DNA of 64,000 nt, from the NCBI GenBank assembly GCA_040767925.1, contig JAXGNN010000001.1:1240001-1304000 (forward strand). Direction: 5' to 3'. This stretch comes from Phil1 sp040767925. GTDB taxonomy: Bacteria; Bacillota; Clostridia; Christensenellales; CAG-138. A program made the translations under genes and the position numbers. The first letter of the stretch is position 1; the number at the start of each line of letters is the position of its first letter. Below, in pieces: positions 63,736 to 64,000 of this stretch. The notes beneath the pieces were generated by a model. That model was not told where the DNA came from and did not search any database. It was given only the letters and a program-made list of their open reading frames with translations.

Positions 63736-64000
63736 ATGGATCACTACAGACATCTTAGCACAAAAGAACGAGAGATCACAATGGTTGAGCAAGGGAAAGC
63801 GATGAGCGTGCGGGCGATCGCCCGCACGCTTGGGCGCAGCCCGTCGACCATCAGCCGGGAGCTTCGCCGGAATCAAAACCGGGACGGCAGCTACAGCGCG
63901 TCCGCTGCAAACATCAGTTATTTGAAGCGGCGCGCTGCCTGCCATCGGCCAAGTATTTTCGCGAACCAAACAGCAAGAGCATATGTAGAAGAACTGATTA
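63736..64000 (+). CDS. IS30-family transposase, 5' part
   Basis: Begins MDHYRHLSTKEREITMVEQG and continues with the IS30 N-terminal helix-turn-helix (SVRAIARTLGRSPSTISREL RRN split over positions 36-58), then SASAANISYLKRRAACHRPS. The catalytic DDE domain lies beyond the window, so integrity cannot be judged. AAGGAGGCGCCCG precedes the ATG. The insertion sequence probably begins between 63625 and 63660, right after the ptb heptamer array; its left inverted repeat could not be fixed without the right end. Confidence 0.85.
   Translation, partial: MDHYRHLSTKEREITMVEQGKAMSVRAIARTLGRSPSTISRELRRNQNRDGSYSASAANISYLKRRAACHRPSIFANQTARAYVEELI

Overview
The window looks like chromosomal DNA of a GC-rich, anaerobic, endospore-forming member of the Bacillota (class Clostridia). 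Three things point there: a spoIIR-sleB-ypeB sporulation and germination cluster; clostridial ribosomal and transcription genes (rpmG-secE-nusG-rplK-rplA-rplJ-rplL); and anaerobic metabolism (an Re-citrate-synthase-like enzyme, indolepyruvate:ferredoxin oxidoreductase, phosphate butyryltransferase, a Na+-pumping decarboxylase beta subunit). The family cannot be decided from this window. No tRNA, rRNA or CRISPR array was seen.

Layout. 1-4.9 kb: glgB (start of an operon continuing off the left edge), the citrate-synthase-like gene behind a strong promoter with a palindromic operator, lplA and a tiny DUF1540 gene. 4.9-14.5 kb (minus strand): acetamidase, polyferredoxin and CXXC miniprotein; MFS transporter and HAD phosphatase; then murC, a membrane protein, pepF and two small genes; ispE. 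14.5-18.8 kb: spoIIR-sleB-ypeB and three further genes. 18.9-21.3 kb: CPBP protease, Nudix hydrolase and an unknown protein. 21.4-25.1 kb: the ribosomal block with leaders. 25.3-33 kb: CotH lipoprotein, SPFH protein, an AraC-phosphotransferase fusion, a thioesterase, and the decarboxylase gamma-like and beta subunits behind a structured leader. 33.1-48.6 kb: phage structural and lysis genes. 48.6-53.4 kb: DnaI-like loader, DUF695, short AlaS and a solute-binding protein. 53.5-57 kb: phage regulator, large terminase and portal. 57.4-60 kb: two paralogous surface proteins. 60.2-63.6 kb: iorA-iorB-ptb. 63.7 kb to the end: an IS30-type transposase.

The most unusual part is 33-57 kb. It holds a podovirus-like particle kit: N4-gp56-type capsid protein, adaptor, P22-gp10-like tail hub, tail fibres, NlpC/P60 endolysin, holin, terminase and portal. 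No integrase, repressor or replication gene is visible. The kit is split by housekeeping genes and each half sits behind a host-type promoter, which is compatible with a domesticated particle such as a gene transfer agent. Between capsid and tail genes lie AT-rich cassettes resembling polymorphic toxins with immunity partners: one peptidoglycan-binding-domain effector with a convergent membrane protein, and two DUF4329/JAB-like proteins each overlapping a lipoprotein. Near-identical GC-rich blocks flank the variable cores of the last two.

The window also carries dispersed heptanucleotide tandem repeats that often start at stop codons, three promoters whose -10 box lies 6-7 nt from an ATG with no ribosome binding site (possible leaderless mRNAs), and a riboswitch-like leader in front of the decarboxylase genes.
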